Positions 11,827 through 22,392 of a DNA stretch of 64,000 nt are shown here, piece after piece. Source of the DNA: Myrmaecium sp. VS I D KN 1 (lineage: Eukaryota; Ascomycota; Dothideomycetes; Valsariales; Valsariaceae); the NCBI GenBank assembly GCA_019775845.1, contig JADQAV010000024.1:248001-312000 (forward strand), written 5' to 3'. Numbering within the stretch: position 1 is the stretch's first letter; every line of letters starts with the position of its first letter. The notes below the pieces were generated by a model that was given only the letters and a program-made list of their open reading frames with translations, was not told the origin of the DNA and did no database searches. The position numbers were made by a program, and so were the translations under genes.

Positions 11827-12749
11827 ATGGGCAAGGGTGTCTTCGGGGCGAGGCGGAAGTTTGAGCTGCGAACCGTTCTGTCGGTGTCCACGGGTACGGT
11901 GTTCGTACAAATGCGGACGGTGGTTTTACGGTGGAATCGGATGATGGATGGATGAATGGATGCTGTTGTGTTGTGTTGAGACGAGGCTGGTAGCTGGGAG
12001 CTGGAGGTTGAGATCCTTTTCGGCGAAACTTCAGCTTCCGGCAACCGGATATGGATTCTCTTCGGTACCTGAGTTCACAGCCTCGCTCCCGTCCCCTTCT
12101 TCTGATCGGATCCGCGTCTTCATCTCCGCTCTCCGTATTTCCGCTTCGCCGCGAGCCGACGATGATAAAGAAGATCAAACAGAAACGGAACGCTCCTGGA
12201 CACCTGTTTTTTATCCCTCCATTCCACAACACAACCGAACAAGCCGACACGGGGATCTTCACGGCACGGCTGTGACGAGCTTACTCCTACTACGGTCTCC
12301 ACCACCTCCCTCTAGCCGTCGTTTCCCCGACGCAGTCGTGCACGGTGTGCACGAACGGACCATGACGTCCTGTCACCATCCCTCGGCAGAGGAGGTCCGA
12401 CACAACAACTACTACTCAAAATATATCTATCAGACTGCACTCCCCATCCGCTGCACACCGACACGGCGCAGCAAGCAGCAAGCAGCGGCACTTCACTCAC
12501 ACCGACTGACACCGACAATGGGACATACATACATACATAATGTAGGTACTGAGACACCGACATGGGCACCATCACCGACGCGGCACAGCACACCGCTCAA
12601 GGGTCCATATCGTACTGGACCTCATATAGGGACGGAATAAGTGGGTTCCAACAATCGATCCGCTACTATCATCCTTCACATGCATCATCATCCGATAACC
12701 AGGGGCCGTGCGATTGCAGAATTGGAAAACCCCCGTGCCGCCGTGCGTT

Positions 12750-12773
12750 CGGTCGGTCGGTCGGTCGGTCGGT
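12750..12773 (+). repeat. GGTC tetranucleotide repeat, about six units
   Basis: Tandem CGGT/GGTC units read directly from the sequence, in the gene-free stretch. Confidence 0.93.
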
Positions 12774-13654
12774 AAGTCCCGTATCCGTCGTATGCGGGCC
12801 GGGGATGGGAGCCTGGAGATGAAGCAAGGCCGTCTCATTCTCATCTACATATTGTTTTTCTTTTTACTTTCTTCTTGTATCACCATCTTCAACCTCACTC
12901 CTCATATTCTTTCCGTCAACAGATACCCTTTCAACCCCTCCGGTGTCTGTCTCTCTCTCTTTAATTCCTCTCAAGATCCGTTTGTCGGGCCTGCTTTTAT
13001 ATATCCATAACCTATCCCATCCCACCCTATCTCCCCCCACCATCTCCACCCCAAGTAATCAGGCACAGAAAAATTCCCATCCCATCCACCTCAGCCACAA
13101 CCACAACCACAGCAGCAGACCCAAGATAGCCATTATAAACAAAATAGTAACGTAGTAATGCCTAGGATGCCTACCTATCAATCAGCAGCATCAGTACCTT
13201 CAGTCTATCTCGTTCCACAAATACATACATATATACCTACCCTAAGGCAAGGCCACACACCCACACACCCCACCCTATCATAGCATTCCCACACCGTCCC
13301 GTCCCTGACGGGGCATATAGATGTAGGTATCCCCCTTCGTTTCAACAGGAAGCATAGAAGGATGGATGCTATGTCTCCACCTATGTTCCTTCTTTTCGGT
13401 GGAAGGAAAGAATGGATGGATGGATGGAGCATGCGGCATAGAGCGGAGTAGATTATGAAAGGGGGAAAAGAGGGATGGGATTGAGAAATTATATTTCTTC
13501 GTTCTGTATTTATGAATTTGCTTTTTTTAGGTGAGCGGGGGAATTGATATTCGTACAACCCCTACATTCCTGTGCGTATGTTCCCAGATTACTAGACGTA
13601 CAACCACCCTTCCGATGGGTCAGAAATATATGGTATAGGCTGGTAGTATACTGA

Positions 13655-13850
13655 CATCCCTCAACGCTGCGAGGGGCCCTTCGAAGGGGGCCTACGAGGC
13701 GCCTATACGGCTCTACCAGAGCCTGCGAGGGTCCTTGCGTAAGGGCCCTGCGTAAGGGGCTACGTAAGGGCCTCCGAGGGATAACCCTAAACCTAACTCG
13801 AGGGGCGAGAAAGCCCACGAGGAAGCCTGCGTGAGGGCCTGCGTAAAGAC
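13655..13850. repeat. GC-rich interspersed short-unit repeat patch
   Basis: Variants of TGCGTAAGGGCC, GCGAGGGGCC and CTACGAGGCGCC recur about ten times within 200 bp, in loosely spaced units of 10-14 bp with several local palindromes (for example GGCCCTTCGAAGGGGGCC). A TAACCCTAAACC string lies at 13782-13793. It is neither coding nor a regular minisatellite. Its nature is unknown to me. Confidence 0.7.
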
Positions 13851-14250
13851 TTCTGGCCAACTCGGAAAGGGGGGTTGCACGTCCAGTATTCCGGGGGTTT
13901 GTACGCGCAGTACTATATAGATTGTACGAACATCAATCCCCTTCGATCGACACTCCCCTGTTCGTCTCACCCAACGCGTCGGAAAACGGTGCTCGTCGCA
14001 GAAAAACAGCAAGCGCTTGCAAAGAAGGGCTCTACACCCATCCCGCCGCAACGGCGAGGACGAGAAGCGCAGCGACGGCGCAAGGCACTACGCGGGCGCC
14101 GCTGGAAATGGGTCCGGCGCTCGTGGAGACGTTCGTCGTTGTTGCTGTTGCGTTCGCGGCGGTTGTTCCGTTGGTTGTGCTGGTGGCTTTGCTAGAAGGG
14201 AGGAAAGGGGAGAGGTTAGAGAGGTGGGAGTGCTAGGGAAGAACTGCACG

Positions 14251-14278
14251 CTTTGCTTTGCTTTGCTTTGCTTTGCTT
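14251..14278 (+). repeat. CTTTG pentanucleotide repeat
   Basis: About five to six tandem CTTTG units just beyond the acid phosphatase 3' end. Confidence 0.92.
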
Positions 14279-14507
14279 CGCTCATTTGCTTGGGGAAGGA
14301 CAAGATTGCGATTTGCATGGGGGTTGTGATGTGTACAACACTGTTTGACGATTTGATCGATAGGAGATGGAGAGGAAGGGAGTGGAAGGAGAGAAAAGCA
14401 TGGGAGAGGAAAGAATAGGAGGAGAAAGGATAGGAGAGGACGGAGAGGATATAAAGAGAAAGAAAGGAGAGAAAAGGAATGGAAGAGGGGAAAGGAAAGA
14501 AAATTCG

Positions 14508-15864
14508 TTACCCAGACTCCGCCGCCACCCCAACATCCTGGCGATACCCGTCCGGCACTTCCAAACTGGTCGTGTAATACCCCGCACCGGTCACGTTGCC
14601 CCAGGCCTGCTTGACCTTGTCCAGCACCGTCCGGCCGTTCCAGACCGCGGTCACGTTCGGCACCTTCCAGCCGGGCGTGGGCTCGCTGTTGAAGGGGCCG
14701 GGCAGGCTGTAGTTGAAGTACATGTCCGACAGGGGGACGGCGCCAGACCAATCGCGGACGGCGTCGCCCGTCGCCGCGGCCACGAAGGAGTACACGTTCG
14801 CGCCGACGTCCCAGCGGCCGAGGGTGTGCAGGCCCCAGTTGGCCTCGACGGTGGCGATCTCGGAGTAGTGGTTGTAAAAGGCGGCGTCGGTGGTGTTGAC
14901 GAGGGTGGAGGGAACGGCGTCGCCGAGGAGGATGGCCAGCACCCGGTTCTGCTTCTCGTAGGTTTCGTTCTCGTCGAAGGTGATGAGGACGAGAGTGTTG
15001 TTCATGAACCGGTCGTCCGCCAGCAGCGGTTCGAGGAAGTTCCGGGTCCATTGGCCGGCCACGGTGACGGAGGTGTCGTGCCCGTCCGAGGTCATGTTTG
15101 GCGTGATGAACATCCACTGCGGCAGCCGGTTGGCCTCGAGGTCCTGCTGGAAGAGCGTGAGATTCTTGATGCACGCGAGCCGGTCCCGGGAGGTGGCCAC
15201 GCTGTCGTAGATGACCGGAGGGTTGTGCTTGCGGACGTAGTCGTTGGCGCCGGTCTGCTGATTCACGTAGGCCATCCCTTCGAAGCCGGAGTAGCTGGGA
15301 CGGGCGTGAGCGGAGGGGAAGGTCATCGGTCAAGTGGGAGGGGATGATCGGAATGGGCTTACGGCATGTCTTCCTGATACGCACCCCAGCTGATGCCTTT
15401 ATCCTCGAGCAGGTCGATCACAGATGAGATGTTGGAGGGTACCTGGTTGAAGTTGTCGTTGTTCATGCCCCAGTAGTCGCCGCCGATGGCCGAGACGTAG
15501 TTGGGCTCGGACGGGTGCGTCAGGGCGAAGTGGTTCGAGAGAGTGATGCCCTTTTGGGCCAACCAGGCCAGGTTGGCTGCGAGCAAGGGAGGAGGGGGTC
15601 AGTTCTTGGAGCTCCTCCGGCCAAGGGATTCGGCATGACATGACACTCACGGTCTGCGATGGCCTTGTCATAGTCGGTGTTTTCGTTCCAGATGACGACG
15701 AAGCGGTCGAAGGCCTTGCCTTGGACGTTGCTGGTCGGACTGCGGGTAAGGGCCGTGGCAGCGGCGGCGGCGACGTCCGCAGATGCGGTCTTGGTGTTTT
15801 GTGCGGCGGCAAAGCCAGCAATGGCGACGGTGATGCCGGACAGGATCACACCGATGCTTCTCAT
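14508..15864 (-). CDS. secreted acid phosphatase of the fungal PhoA type (phosphoesterase family)
   Basis: Releases phosphate from organic monoesters outside the cell. Exons 15864..15651, 15576..15363, 15294..14508 give 404 aa. Seen: N-terminal signal peptide MRSIGVILSGITVAIAGFAAA, then FDRFVVIWNENTDYDKAIADP formed across intron 1, NHFALTHPSEPNYVSAIGGD, later MFITPNMTSDGHD, LVLITFDENETY and ATVEANWGLHTLGRWD. The order matches Aspergillus/Penicillium phosphate-repressible acid phosphatases of the phosphoesterase (phospholipase C-like) family. Several N-x-S/T sites suit a secreted glycoprotein, and no C-terminal anchor is visible. It is divergent from the multicopper oxidase, 1039 bp apart. Phosphate regulation is usual in the family but I did not identify sites. 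Confidence 0.9.
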
Positions 15865-16903
15865 CTCGACGGCCGCAACTCGAGCACTTCTTCTTCTTCA
15901 GCAGCAGACTGTACGGGGAAGATAGTACTCCAGAGATGTTGAATGGAGATGGAGTGGGGGCGTGGGGAGGGAGGTGAAGAGATGCGGACGTGGATGGTAT
16001 TTAAGCAATCCGAGGAAGGTGACAGCATCGATATTGCCTGCAGCGACAAGGCAGGCCGGTGATCCGCTCTGGCAACCAGGGAGGAGGCCATCGAGGGTGG
16101 GATGAGGAGGATGGAGTTCTGCTGGATCAAATCGCCTTGGTAGGAGGGAGCACATGGGCAGTGAGTGGCAGTGGCAGTGGCCGTGGCGACGGGGAGGTTT
16201 GGTTCGGCCAGGAGGGGGCCAGGAGGGGCGAAGAGGGGCTGCGCGGACGGGCCGAAGAGCGCTGAACGGGCGGGGGCACTAGCCCCCACGGCTTGGCCGA
16301 CTGCGAGCATCTCTGGCACGCCCTCAGATCGTCTTCAGCAGGCCTCCTCGCACGTCTCAGGAAGCCCTTACTTATCCGCGGCGAGGATATCCTTCTCCTT
16401 CTTTTTACATATCTGCCCAAGGCAGCTGCGGCGAGTACTTGGGCCTGCGGCGGGTAAGAGGCTTTTATTTCAACGACACAGGCACGGTCGCGACGGGACA
16501 TGGTATATTTATTTTAGCTCAAAGCTACATACAGTACATCGCTTTCGTTTCCCCATGCTCGTCACCCCGGCCTGATGGCCTTGTGACGGCACGTTTCGGC
16601 AAGCGTGGCCCTCATTCGCCTTCTGCACCTTACCTTCCACAGCCCACCGCCCACCACACCCGGCACCACCACCCGGCACCACCCCATCATCCGTCATCGG
16701 ACGCATCGTGAGTGGGCAGCTGGCCACCACGCCAACCAGACCTACCCTGTGGGTGACATGCAATTGCCTCCGAGGTGTGCTCATGGCCATGGCACCGCCG
16801 AGTCCGCCCCTCCAGCGGTTGGTCCGTTATCCGTCCTCGGTTTCGACTGAGATGTGCTGGACAGCCGCTGTCCGGTCTTCTGAAGGTGCTCCATTGTTCA
16901 AAA
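15865..16903. promoter_or_regulatory. divergent promoter, acid phosphatase (-) / multicopper oxidase (+)
   Basis: A 1039 bp gap between two opposed start codons, both for extracytoplasmic enzymes. Contains GGCAGTGGCAGTGG-type repeats near 16160-16190 and CAC/ACC-rich sequence near 16640-16690. No gene seen. Confidence 0.5.
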
Positions 16904-18985
16904 ATGGACGTTCAAGACACGTTCTACCTGGGTCGCGGTGAAGAGGAGGATGGCAGCTCGACAGACTGGTCGAGTTCGGCCGGCGAGCAGCACCAGTCTC
17001 TCCTCAACAAGGAACATGTCGGTATCCAGACTCTGGGAAGCAAGAATGCCACCAGCAAAGGGGATCCCGAATCAGCCTCTCCAGCCAACCCGAGATGGCG
17101 ATACACAGTCATCGCACTGGCCGGTTCCATCGCCGCACTGATGATGATAATCCTCGCACTCGCAGCTGGATTAACCCCATGGCTTTCTGGGCTCAACAGT
17201 CAAGACGGATCGCATCTGTATCAGCAGCAACGACCGGACCCTCAGGATGAATACGTCCTCTCCATGGACTGGGACTTCGCTGCGCCCCCAACGCGCCGCG
17301 AATACAACTGGACGATCCGAGATGTCGACTACAACCCAGACGGTGTCTATCGTCCCATGCTCCTCATCAACGACCAGTTTCCAGGACCGCTCATCAGATG
17401 TAACGAGGGAGACACCTTGGTCATCCACGTCGACAACCAAGCCACCAATGCCACCTCGATCCACTGGCACGGTATGTACCAGAACGGCACGAACTGGATG
17501 GATGGAACGGTGGGCTTGACCCAGTGCCCGATTGCACCGCACACCAACTTCACCTACGAGTTCACAGTTTTGGGGCAGGCAGGAACATACTGGTACCACG
17601 GCCACTACGGAGTCCAAGCCTCGGATGGAATCGTAGGACCCCTCGTGGTCCACTCCAGGGCGGAGAAAGAGCTACAGAAGATCCCATACACCACCGACCG
17701 CGTCGTCATGGTCCAGGACCATTATTATGACCTCTCCGGCGTGCTCATGATGCAGTATCTCTCCCCCGACCGCGAGAATGCGGAGCCTGTCCCCGCAAAC
17801 GCTCTCATCAACGGTCAGAACATCCGCAATTGCGACGACCTTCCTAACCGTCGATGCGATAACGCTACCGGAGGCGCCGCCGTGCCGACATTCGATCTCG
17901 CCCCAGACACCTCCCATCGCCTCCGCATCATCAACACGGGCGCTTTCGCCGAGTTTCAGATGCAGATCGACGAACATGAGTTCGCCGTAACTGAAGTCGA
18001 TGGCACGAACGTCTCGCCCGCGTATTTCCACCGCCTGACCATTTTACCAGCGCAACGCTACAGTATCATCCTCACAACTAACCACACTTGTACGCCCTCT
18101 TACTGGCTCCGCGCGCGCATGGTAACACACTGCTTCGCGGAGGATAATCCAGAGATGATCGCCGAGGCGCGGGCCATCATCCGGTACACTTCACCAGATT
18201 CGTCAATCTCCGATGCCCAAATGCAAGCCATGCCCCCTACCAGCAAAGACTGGCCCGAAGTGATCGAAGTCACCTGCCGCGATTTCAACATCAGCGCCTT
18301 GCAACCCCTCGACGCCCCTCTTCCACCCGCCCACGCCGACTCCACGGTCTACCTACGGGCCAACTTCGAGATCGGCGCCTGGCGGCTCGCACGCGGGTTC
18401 TTCAACTCCTCCTCCTTCCGACCGAACCTGCGCTCCCCGACCCTCCACCGCGTCGCGGGCAACACATCCTTCCCCGCCACCGCCGCACCGGGGGTCAACG
18501 CACTCTCCTTCGACACCCGCCGGGAGCTCGTCTTCCAGACGCCGACGACCCCGCAGCAGGAGAGCCCCCCGGTCATCGACGTCGTGGTCTCCAACTTCGA
18601 CGACGGCGCCCACCCGCTGCACCTGCACGGCTACAAGTTCTGGGTGCTGGCGGCCGGGAAGGGGTACCCGCCTGCGTCCGCGCCCCCGGCGACGCCGCCG
18701 GCGGATCCGACCTCCGGCTGGATGATCTACCGGGACACGGCGACGCTCCCCGGGTTCGGCTGGCTCTGGCTCCGGTTCGTGGCGGACAATCCGGGGGTGT
18801 GGGCGTTCCACTGCCACATGGCGTGGCATAGCGAGGCGGGCTTGCTGATGCAGTTTTTGATCGGGGCGGAGGAGGTCCGGGGCTGGGGGCTGCCGGGGGG
18901 CATGATGGAGATGTGTGCGATGGAGGGGGTGGAGCGTGGTGCGGGACCGGATGATGAGCGGTGGGTGGGGCATTTTGGGGATTAG
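16904..18985 (+). CDS. membrane-anchored multicopper oxidase (laccase-like)
   Basis: Three-cupredoxin-domain oxidase using four copper atoms to oxidise a substrate and reduce O2 to water. Single exon, 693 aa, from the ATG at 16904. All four copper sites are present: HWHG near residue 186, WYHGHY near 230, HPLHLHG near 570 and HCHMAWH near 636, with Leu at the usual axial position ten residues after the Cys. Odd: instead of a signal peptide there is an acidic, Ser-rich N-terminus of about 65 residues, then one hydrophobic segment (about 68-91) ahead of the first cupredoxin domain. This predicts a type II membrane protein with the oxidase outside or in the vesicle lumen. Fet3 ferroxidases are anchored at the C-terminus, so this is a different architecture. 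Substrate (phenol, metal, pigment precursor) unknown. Confidence 0.9.
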   Translation: MDVQDTFYLGRGEEEDGSSTDWSSSAGEQHQSLLNKEHVGIQTLGSKNATSKGDPESASPANPRWRYTVIALAGSIAALMMIILALAAGLTPWLSGLNSQDGSHLYQQQRPDPQDEYVLSMDWDFAAPPTRREYNWTIRDVDYNPDGVYRPMLLINDQFPGPLIRCNEGDTLVIHVDNQATNATSIHWHGMYQNGTNWMDGTVGLTQCPIAPHTNFTYEFTVLGQAGTYWYHGHYGVQASDGIVGPLVVHSRAEKELQKIPYTTDRVVMVQDHYYDLSGVLMMQYLSPDRENAEPVPANALINGQNIRNCDDLPNRRCDNATGGAAVPTFDLAPDTSHRLRIINTGAFAEFQMQIDEHEFAVTEVDGTNVSPAYFHRLTILPAQRYSIILTTNHTCTPSYWLRARMVTHCFAEDNPEMIAEARAIIRYTSPDSSISDAQMQAMPPTSKDWPEVIEVTCRDFNISALQPLDAPLPPAHADSTVYLRANFEIGAWRLARGFFNSSSFRPNLRSPTLHRVAGNTSFPATAAPGVNALSFDTRRELVFQTPTTPQQESPPVIDVVVSNFDDGAHPLHLHGYKFWVLAAGKGYPPASAPPATPPADPTSGWMIYRDTATLPGFGWLWLRFVADNPGVWAFHCHMAWHSEAGLLMQFLIGAEEVRGWGLPGGMMEMCAMEGVERGAGPDDERWVGHFGD

Positions 18986-19593
18986 GTAGGTGGTTATTTC
19001 TTTGGGATTTCGTTCGTTTGAGGCGGTGGCTTCATCCTCTGCAGGGGCTGGGGTGGGAAATTGTCAGGATGAATCTTCCATTGGTTTGTGGATGTCGGTG
19101 GAGGGCTGCATGTTTGGATTCATCGTTCTGCTGGGTCTCGATGATTCCCCACTGCTATTAAGATTAATAGAGCTGAATCCGTAGCCATTGAGCCACTCAT
19201 CTCCCTTTATCGTACCTACATCTTCTGTCCTCAAGCTGTGCAGGTATGTACCAGTACTTCTTACGTGAGGTCCTGGCATGTGCCCTCCCCACCCATCTGA
19301 AGATGGCGACGACGCTGGTCGGAGATAAGGCACGGAGGTTAGCCCTGTTAGTAACCGTTGCGCACGGGGCACTTGTCGACCGCCGTAATTCTCCCGGAGA
19401 CCCTGGCGCCTTCTCTGCCAACACGACGAGTGGAAGTTTGTTTGCGCTGTCACTTCCAGCTCCTACAACCGCCTCACCTTTCTCACGACCAGCATACATA
19501 CATATCGTACACCATACTCACCCGATCCGTCCCCATAGCTGCCGAGCACCTCTTATCATGCACCAATTCCATTAAACGACCACATCCCTCCCG
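18986..19593. other. intergenic: MCO 3' flank and promoter of WD40-like gene
   Basis: 608 bp between two plus-strand genes. No gene seen. Confidence 0.55.
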
Positions 19594-22392
19594 ATGCCGC
19601 CGAAGAAGAAGCTCGCTCGTCCCGGACGCACGGCATCGCCGGTCAAGAGCCCTGGCCGGCAAGCTCAACGGCCACGGCCGTTCGTCTTCCCCCGGCAGCA
19701 CCACCTGGTGATCACCACGCACAAGCACGTCCTCTCCTGGGACGCGGACGGCGTCGCGGTCGTCTTCACGTCGGGGTCGGAGGGCATCCTGGCGGCGAGG
19801 GAAGCTAAGGATGGGAGCGGCATGCTGGCCATCGCGGACAGCCAGGTGGTCGTGCTGCATGATGGCACCGGCACGATGGACCGGAGCTACCGACTGAAGC
19901 GAACTGATGTGAGCGGCTAAGTAGCCTCCTCTCTCTCTCTCTCTCTCTTTCTCTCCGTGGGCGAGGAATCGGGATCAACTGACGCCGTGCGCCAGGGCCG
20001 CGTCCGCATCCTGGAGTACGCCGAGGACTCCAAGCGGCTCTTCTTCACGACGACCCTGCAGAACGCCGTGCAGGCCTACTCGGTCCCGCAGTCGTGCCTG
20101 CTCGACCCGGCCGCGCACGCCCACCCGTCCCCGCCGACGGTGCTGGCGACCTCCAAGTCGAACCACCTCCTCCTCACCGCCTCGGAGAACCCGCCGGTCA
20201 TCTACCTCCAGAACCTCACGCTTGGCACCCCGCCCTTGCTCCTCAAGCCGCGCGCGTCCGATAGCCCCGTCGTGGCGGCTTCGTTCCACCCGGACCGGCC
20301 CAATGTGTTTCTGCTGGCGTTCCGGGATAATACGCTCGCGGCGTACGACGCGACGAAGATCATTCGGGATGATGGCAAGGCGGTAGGACGGGCCGCGGCC
20401 ACCGCGGCCGCGCGGACGGCTCTGACGCGGGAGATCAGCCAGTTTAAGAACCTGCACGGTCTGTTTAAGAACATCCACACGCGGACGACCAAGGAGAACT
20501 CGCGGGATGGCGCGCAGATGCATGACGAGGGCGGGTCCGGCACGGCTGCCGTCGGAGGGACACCCGTGGGCATCACGGGCGCGGCGTTCGTGCCGGGGTA
20601 CAAAACCCGCGCCGTCAGCGTGGGCGGGGATGGGAAGTGTCGGATCGTCGACTTTGATCACGGTGCGCAGATCGTGCGGACGTGGCATGTGAAAGGTCCC
20701 GCGACAAGCTTGTCCATTTTGCCGCTGCTGGGAGGCGAGAAGGAAGCCCCGGCGGCCGGGAAGAAGCCGCAGGTCAGGAGGAAGCCTGCTTCGAATGGCA
20801 TCGAAGATAAAGCCAAGACGTCGGACTACTTGATCGCGGTTGGGAGGCAGGACGGCAAGGTCCTCCTCTTCGACGCCGTCGGACTGCTGCTCGCGGAGAA
20901 GCTGGTCGATTCGGACGGTGGCCGCGTGCTGGGCGTCGAATGGATGGACGGCTCCAGCCCGAAGGTCGTCGCCTCGACCACCACCACACTCGACGTCCCC
21001 CCGGCTAGTAGCACCACCCTGCGCCGCTCGAAGCGCAAAAGCGCCGTCCTTGACGATGCCGCGGAAGTTAAAGCAGCACCATCCTCCGGCCTCAACAACT
21101 CCACCTCGGCCCCCGCCGCCCCCGCCCCCGCCCTCGCTGCGGAGGACGACGACGACGACCTCCTCGGCACCGTCAACTTCCGCCCCCAAGCCGGCCCCGT
21201 GCACCGCGACTTACCTCCCATCCTCGGCGACAGCAGCACCGCTGCACCAAACTACATGGACCTCTTCTCCCCCGTCAAACCTGTCCCCGCTCCCCCACCG
21301 CCCCTCTCACCTGCCCGTCGCCCGCGCATCCGGCCGCGTCTGAGTAGCTCGACTTTTGTGGACCATTCTGCTACTGCTGCTGCTGCTGCGGCAGCCCCCG
21401 TCCTTGCGCCGCCGGGTTCGGCGGTTGGGTTGCTGGAGGTGGGGGGTTTAAAGGGCTCGGCTTCACCTCCTCCCGCTCCCGCGGATGGCGAGGGCGATAA
21501 AGGGGGTGAGCGTGATGGCGAAGGCAAGGAAGAGGACGAGAAAGAAGGCGACACAATCCACGTCGCCGCCGCCGCCGCCGCCGCCAGTCGCCATCCACCC
21601 GACGTGCCGTCCACGCGGCCGACGAAAGTGCGTAAACTGAGCGGCGGCCGACCGGGAATGCCGATGCCGGGGTCGTACGTGAGTAGTACGAATGCGAGTG
21701 GAGAGAGTGTGGGGTCGGTGGGAGTGTCTACGTCGTCGGCGGCGAACAAGAACAAGAACAACAGTAACAGTGATGCGGCGAGGATTTTAGCTGGACTGCG
21801 GAAGGTGGCTGCGGTGGACGCGGAGAAGGGGATGGATGGGAAGGGCAGGGAGGGTGGGTTGTTGGATGTGTATCGCCCTGCGGCTCCGGCGCAGGGGGGG
21901 CGGAAGGTGGAGGGTGATGGGCGGCAAGAGGAGGAAGAAGAAGAAGAGGAAGAGGATATCTGGATGGAAGAGCATGACGACGATCAGGATGAGGATCATC
22001 ATCTGGGGACCCGTCCTGAGCCCGGCAAGAAAACGAAAGATAAAGGCAAAGCCAAAGCCAAAGGGAAGGAGAAGGAGAAAGAGAAGCTCGTCGACGCGCC
22101 CAAACCAGTGCTAGTATGCCGCGGCCGCTACTTTCCTCGGGACATCGACGCGTCCGCGACGCCGCGGGAACCGGTGCCTATTTGGCGCCGCCGTCCGCCT
22201 CCGCTGGGCGCGGGTTGGAGCGGGGGGAAGCAGGATGTGGAGGAGGAGGAGGAGGAGGAGGAGGAGGAGGAGGAGGATGTGGAAGAGTGTGCGGGGTGTA
22301 GAACGGTGAGGGCGGAGGTTAAGCGCTTGAGGCGGGAGGTTAGGGAGCTGCGTAGGTTGGTTGGGAGTACTGGTGCTGGTGGCTTACGTTAA
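19594..22392 (+). CDS. WD40-like protein with low-complexity middle, acidic run and C-terminal coiled coil
   Basis: Exons 19594..19908 and 19996..22392 give 903 aa; the intron contains a (CT)n tract. Residues from about 20 to 420 read as WD40-type beta-propeller repeats: QHHLVITTHKHVLSWD, SGMLAIADSQVVVLHD, ASFHPDRPNVFLLAFRDNTL, AAFVPGYKTRAVSVGGDGK, SDYLIAVGRQDGKVLLFDAV. The N-terminus PPKKKLARPGR is basic and could be nuclear-targeting. The middle is Ala/Pro/Ser-rich. Two poly-Glu runs flank a Lys-rich segment, and the tail has CAGCRTVRAEVKRLRREVRE, a CxxC followed by a short heptad coiled coil. I do not recognise a specific orthologue. Nucleolar WD40 scaffolds such as the Utp proteins have a similar build, but that is only a resemblance. 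Confidence 0.82.

Larger units (their letters stand above)
7622..14507. other. gene-free stretch of about 6.9 kb
   Basis: I see no conserved protein or RNA gene here on either strand. Open frames reach about 230 codons but are Ser/Pro/Arg-rich translations of simple sequence without domain features, and they overlap on both strands. Content: pyrimidine and purine tracts, many GGTA/TACC-type motifs, tetra- to hexanucleotide repeats (listed separately) and a GC-rich repetitive patch at 13655-13850. The first few hundred bases are the promoter of the acetate-type transporter. It could host long noncoding RNA or distal promoter elements. Confidence 0.55.

Noticed and set aside
11948-12640. 230-codon plus-strand frame in the gene-free stretch
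   Set aside because: Composition follows local simple sequence and no family resemblance is visible.
13782-13793. Internal telomere sequence
   Set aside because: A single TAACCCTAAACC string with no tandem array; chance or part of the local repeat.
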